This document shows, piece after piece, positions 6,279 through 6,397 of a stretch of 6,397 nucleotides of DNA. Position 1 is the stretch's first letter; every line of letters starts with the position of its first letter. This DNA is from Clostridia bacterium. GTDB taxonomy: Bacteria > Bacillota > Clostridia > Oscillospirales > CAG-272. A model generated the notes under the pieces. It was not told the origin of the DNA. It ran no database searches and saw only the letters and a program-made list of their open reading frames with translations. Where the stretch lies: the NCBI GenBank assembly GCA_017960705.1, contig JAGCYR010000025.1, positions 1 through 6,397 on the forward strand. The letters run 5' to 3'. The position numbers and the translations under genes are program-made.

Positions 6279-6397
6279 ATGAAGATCACGTTTCTCGGCA
6301 CGAGCCACGGGATCACCGAAAAGAACGCGTTTTGCTCGTCGGCTCTGGTGACGGTCGGCGCGGCGCGGTATCTTGTGGACGTCGGGGCGCCGGTCGA
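6279..6397 (+). CDS. Metallo-beta-lactamase-fold hydrolase, N-terminal part
   Basis: The gene starts with ATG at 6279, has GGGGAAGGGG (6263-6272) 6 nt upstream, and runs off the window after 39 codons. The visible part begins MKITFLGTSHGITEKNAFCS and continues to YLVDVGAPV. The opening beta-strand with FLGTSHG, then the strand ending in LVDVGAP, is the usual start of the metallo-beta-lactamase hydrolase fold. The metal-binding HxHxDH motif would lie beyond the window, so activity and substrate cannot be judged. It lies 68 nt after the second lipoprotein with no terminator seen between them, so co-transcription is plausible. Other enzymes of this fold (RNase Z-like, phosphodiesterase-like, lactonase-like) remain possible. 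Confidence 0.75.
   Translation, partial: MKITFLGTSHGITEKNAFCSSALVTVGAARYLVDVGAPV

Noticed and set aside
6241..6282. 13-codon frame whose TGA overlaps the hydrolase ATG (ATGA)
   Set aside because: No ribosome-binding site precedes its ATG, and the product looks like chance; the overlap alone is weak evidence of coupling.
1..6397. CRISPR array, tRNA, rRNA, insertion sequence or phage module
   Set aside because: No regularly spaced repeats, cloverleaf-like sequences, rRNA segments, transposase motifs or terminal inverted repeats were seen on either strand.

Overview
The window is GC-rich bacterial DNA with compact genes, short ribosome-binding sites, near-perfect sigma-A/sigma-70-type promoters and Gly-after-Cys lipoprotein signal peptides ending in VSC-GG or VSC-GK. 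Together with protein sequences of a familiar anaerobic type, this suggests a high-GC member of the Clostridia (Bacillota), probably from a gut or similar anaerobic community. The taxonomy is inferred; no rRNA or marker gene is present.

Layout. Positions 1-326 hold no gene, only two strong inverted repeats that look like transcription terminators. Next comes a minus-strand two-gene operon, read from right to left: a sugar-1-phosphate nucleotidyltransferase (2250 down to 1399), whose last 8 nt overlap the GTG start of an N-acetylhexosamine 1-kinase (nahK, 1406 down to 327). A 399-bp divergent intergenic region (2251-2649) carries one near-consensus promoter for each direction, a direct repeat between them, and a leader of about 170 nt for the plus-strand genes. 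On the plus strand are two tandem paralogous lipoproteins of the extracellular solute-binding type (2650-4416 and 4495-6210), separated by a strong intrinsic terminator. The start of a metallo-beta-lactamase-fold hydrolase follows (6279 to the window edge).

How the genes may work together. The minus-strand pair reads as a salvage module: the kinase phosphorylates free GlcNAc/GalNAc at C1, and the nucleotidyltransferase can turn the sugar-1-phosphate into a nucleotide sugar. The divergent lipoproteins are surface binding proteins, probably for carbohydrate uptake, but no permease or ATPase is visible here, so a link between the two halves rests only on the shared divergent promoter region. The long open frames antisense to the genes (for example about 1,016 codons opposite the lipoproteins) are best explained as GC-rich shadow frames.

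No clearly new biological system is evident. The points most worth checking are the permease-less twin binding proteins with a terminator between them, the structured leader with a possible small ORF, and the kinase plus stand-alone nucleotidyltransferase pairing.
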